NCBI GenBank assembly: GCA_025355485.1
Contig: JANXZP010000143.1
Coordinates: 1 to 14,112 of the forward strand
Reading direction: 5' to 3'
From: Pseudomonadota bacterium
Lineage (GTDB): Bacteria; Pseudomonadota; Gammaproteobacteria; Xanthomonadales; Xanthomonadaceae
Length of the DNA: 14,112 nt
The notes below the pieces were generated by a model. That model was not told the origin of the DNA. It saw only the letters and a list, made by a program, of their open reading frames with translations, and ran no database searches. The translations under genes and the position numbers were made by a program. This document shows positions 13,531 to 14,112 of the stretch, piece by piece (within the stretch, counting starts at the first letter, position 1; each line of letters opens with the position of its first letter).

Positions 13531-14112
13531 ATGAACTGGGTACTCGGGGCAATTGGTGCGTTGTTCGGTATCGCGCTGTCCGACAGTCGCTGGCTGCTCG
13601 GCGCAGTACTCGGTTTCTTCGCGCTGTATTCCGTGACTGCGTTCTCGCAGATGCGACGACGGTTGGACAAGATCGAGCGCGAGCTGAATGCGGCCCGCAC
13701 GCGGATCGCCGCACAGGTGCCGCGTACCGATCCATCAGCGCGTGTGGATGGAACTGCGGTCGAACCGGCGGCATCCGCGCCGATCGTATCAGCGCCGACC
13801 ACCGCGACCCCGATGGCCGGAACACCGGTCGCGCCTGCGATGGCGCCGGATGTCACCGCAGGGCAAACGGTTGGTCGTAGCGAACCCCCACCGTTGCCCG
13901 AGATGGCGCAGCCGGCTTCGATCGCAAGCGACCCGATTCCACCCGAGCCGATCGCGCGCGAACCGAGTCAGCCAGGCTGGGACCAGAAACTCATCGCGCG
14001 GATCAAGGCGTGGTTCACCGAGGGCAACGTGCCGGTGAAAATCGGCGTGCTGGTGCTGTTCGTCGGCGTCGCAGCCGCGCTGCGGTATGCGGTCGCCCTG
14101 GGCGTGTTCCCG
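13531..14112 (+). CDS. DUF2339 multi-pass membrane protein (C-terminus cut by window edge)
   Basis: The first 194 residues of a large integral membrane protein; the frame is open to the last base. Start ATG 13531 gives a hydrophobic N-terminal segment (residues 1-36, MNWVLGAIGALFGIAL...GFFALYSV) followed by a short basic, coiled-coil-like stretch (MRRRLDKIERELNAARTRI, about 41-59). A long low-complexity Pro/Ala-rich linker runs from about 63 to 150. Then comes the DUF2339 start block: AWFTEGNVPVKIGVLVLFVGVAAALRYAV at about 161-189, matching the family's typical FxGGNxxVRIGxxLLFxGVAFLLKY pattern. DUF2339 proteins have many TM helices, about 800-1000 residues, and no known function. The gene is probably expressed separately from the cyclase gene, given the 148-base gap. 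Confidence 0.87.
   Translation, partial: MNWVLGAIGALFGIALSDSRWLLGAVLGFFALYSVTAFSQMRRRLDKIERELNAARTRIAAQVPRTDPSARVDGTAVEPAASAPIVSAPTTATPMAGTPVAPAMAPDVTAGQTVGRSEPPPLPEMAQPASIASDPIPPEPIAREPSQPGWDQKLIARIKAWFTEGNVPVKIGVLVLFVGVAAALRYAVALGVFP

Noticed and set aside
12702..13856. A 384-codon minus-strand open frame across the cyclase and DUF2339 genes
   Set aside because: It is antisense to the intact GGEEF domain and to the DUF2339 N-terminus, and its translation shows no family features.

Overview
The window is high-GC gammaproteobacterial chromosome. Its gene content best fits the Lysobacterales (Xanthomonadales), possibly a Rhodanobacteraceae relative. It holds a PHA repressor next to an acetoacetyl-CoA reductase, an enzymatically degenerate FimX-type REC-PAS-GGDEF-EAL protein, a stand-alone glutamyl-Q tRNA(Asp) synthetase, epmB divergent from efp, and a deaminase-ubiG-HAD phosphatase operon like the one in Pseudomonas. 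The lineage is an inference from protein resemblance recalled from memory; no search was run. No rRNA, tRNA, CRISPR array, integrase or transposase gene is visible.

Left half (1-6251), all minus strand. In transcription order: epmB (EF-P beta-lysylation), fimX-like c-di-GMP receptor, gluQ (queuosine-modified tRNA), phbB (acetoacetyl-CoA reductase), a lower-GC hypothetical gene, and phaR (PHA-responsive repressor, cut by the window edge). phbB and phaR belong to polyhydroxyalkanoate metabolism. The 230-base gap between phbB and the hypothetical gene is full of repeats: a long bulged hairpin that starts in the phbB stop codon, then two diverged copies of a roughly 57-base direct repeat.

Right half (6358-14112), all plus strand. 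efp reads divergently from epmB, so the EF-P target and one of its modifying enzymes share a 106-base intergenic region with two small inverted repeats. Next come a tightly packed amidohydrolase (MTA/SAH deaminase-like), ubiG, a HAD phosphatase that looks like MupP of peptidoglycan recycling, a degenerate squalene/phytoene-synthase-fold protein, folE2 (zinc-independent type GTP cyclohydrolase), a seven-TM diguanylate cyclase with intact GGEEF and I-site, and the N-terminus of a DUF2339 membrane protein cut by the right edge.

The most unusual structure lies at 8280-8477, between the deaminase and ubiG. The first 18 conserved codons of the UbiG N-terminus are present twice, 194 bases apart, and nearly all differences are synonymous. 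Between the copies sits a palindrome-rich repeat element. The upstream copy and the element form one open 65-codon frame that touches the stop of the deaminase and the start of ubiG. The same repeat family, recognised by two CCATGGATGG cores about 15-18 bases apart, also occurs twice in the phbB-hypothetical gap.
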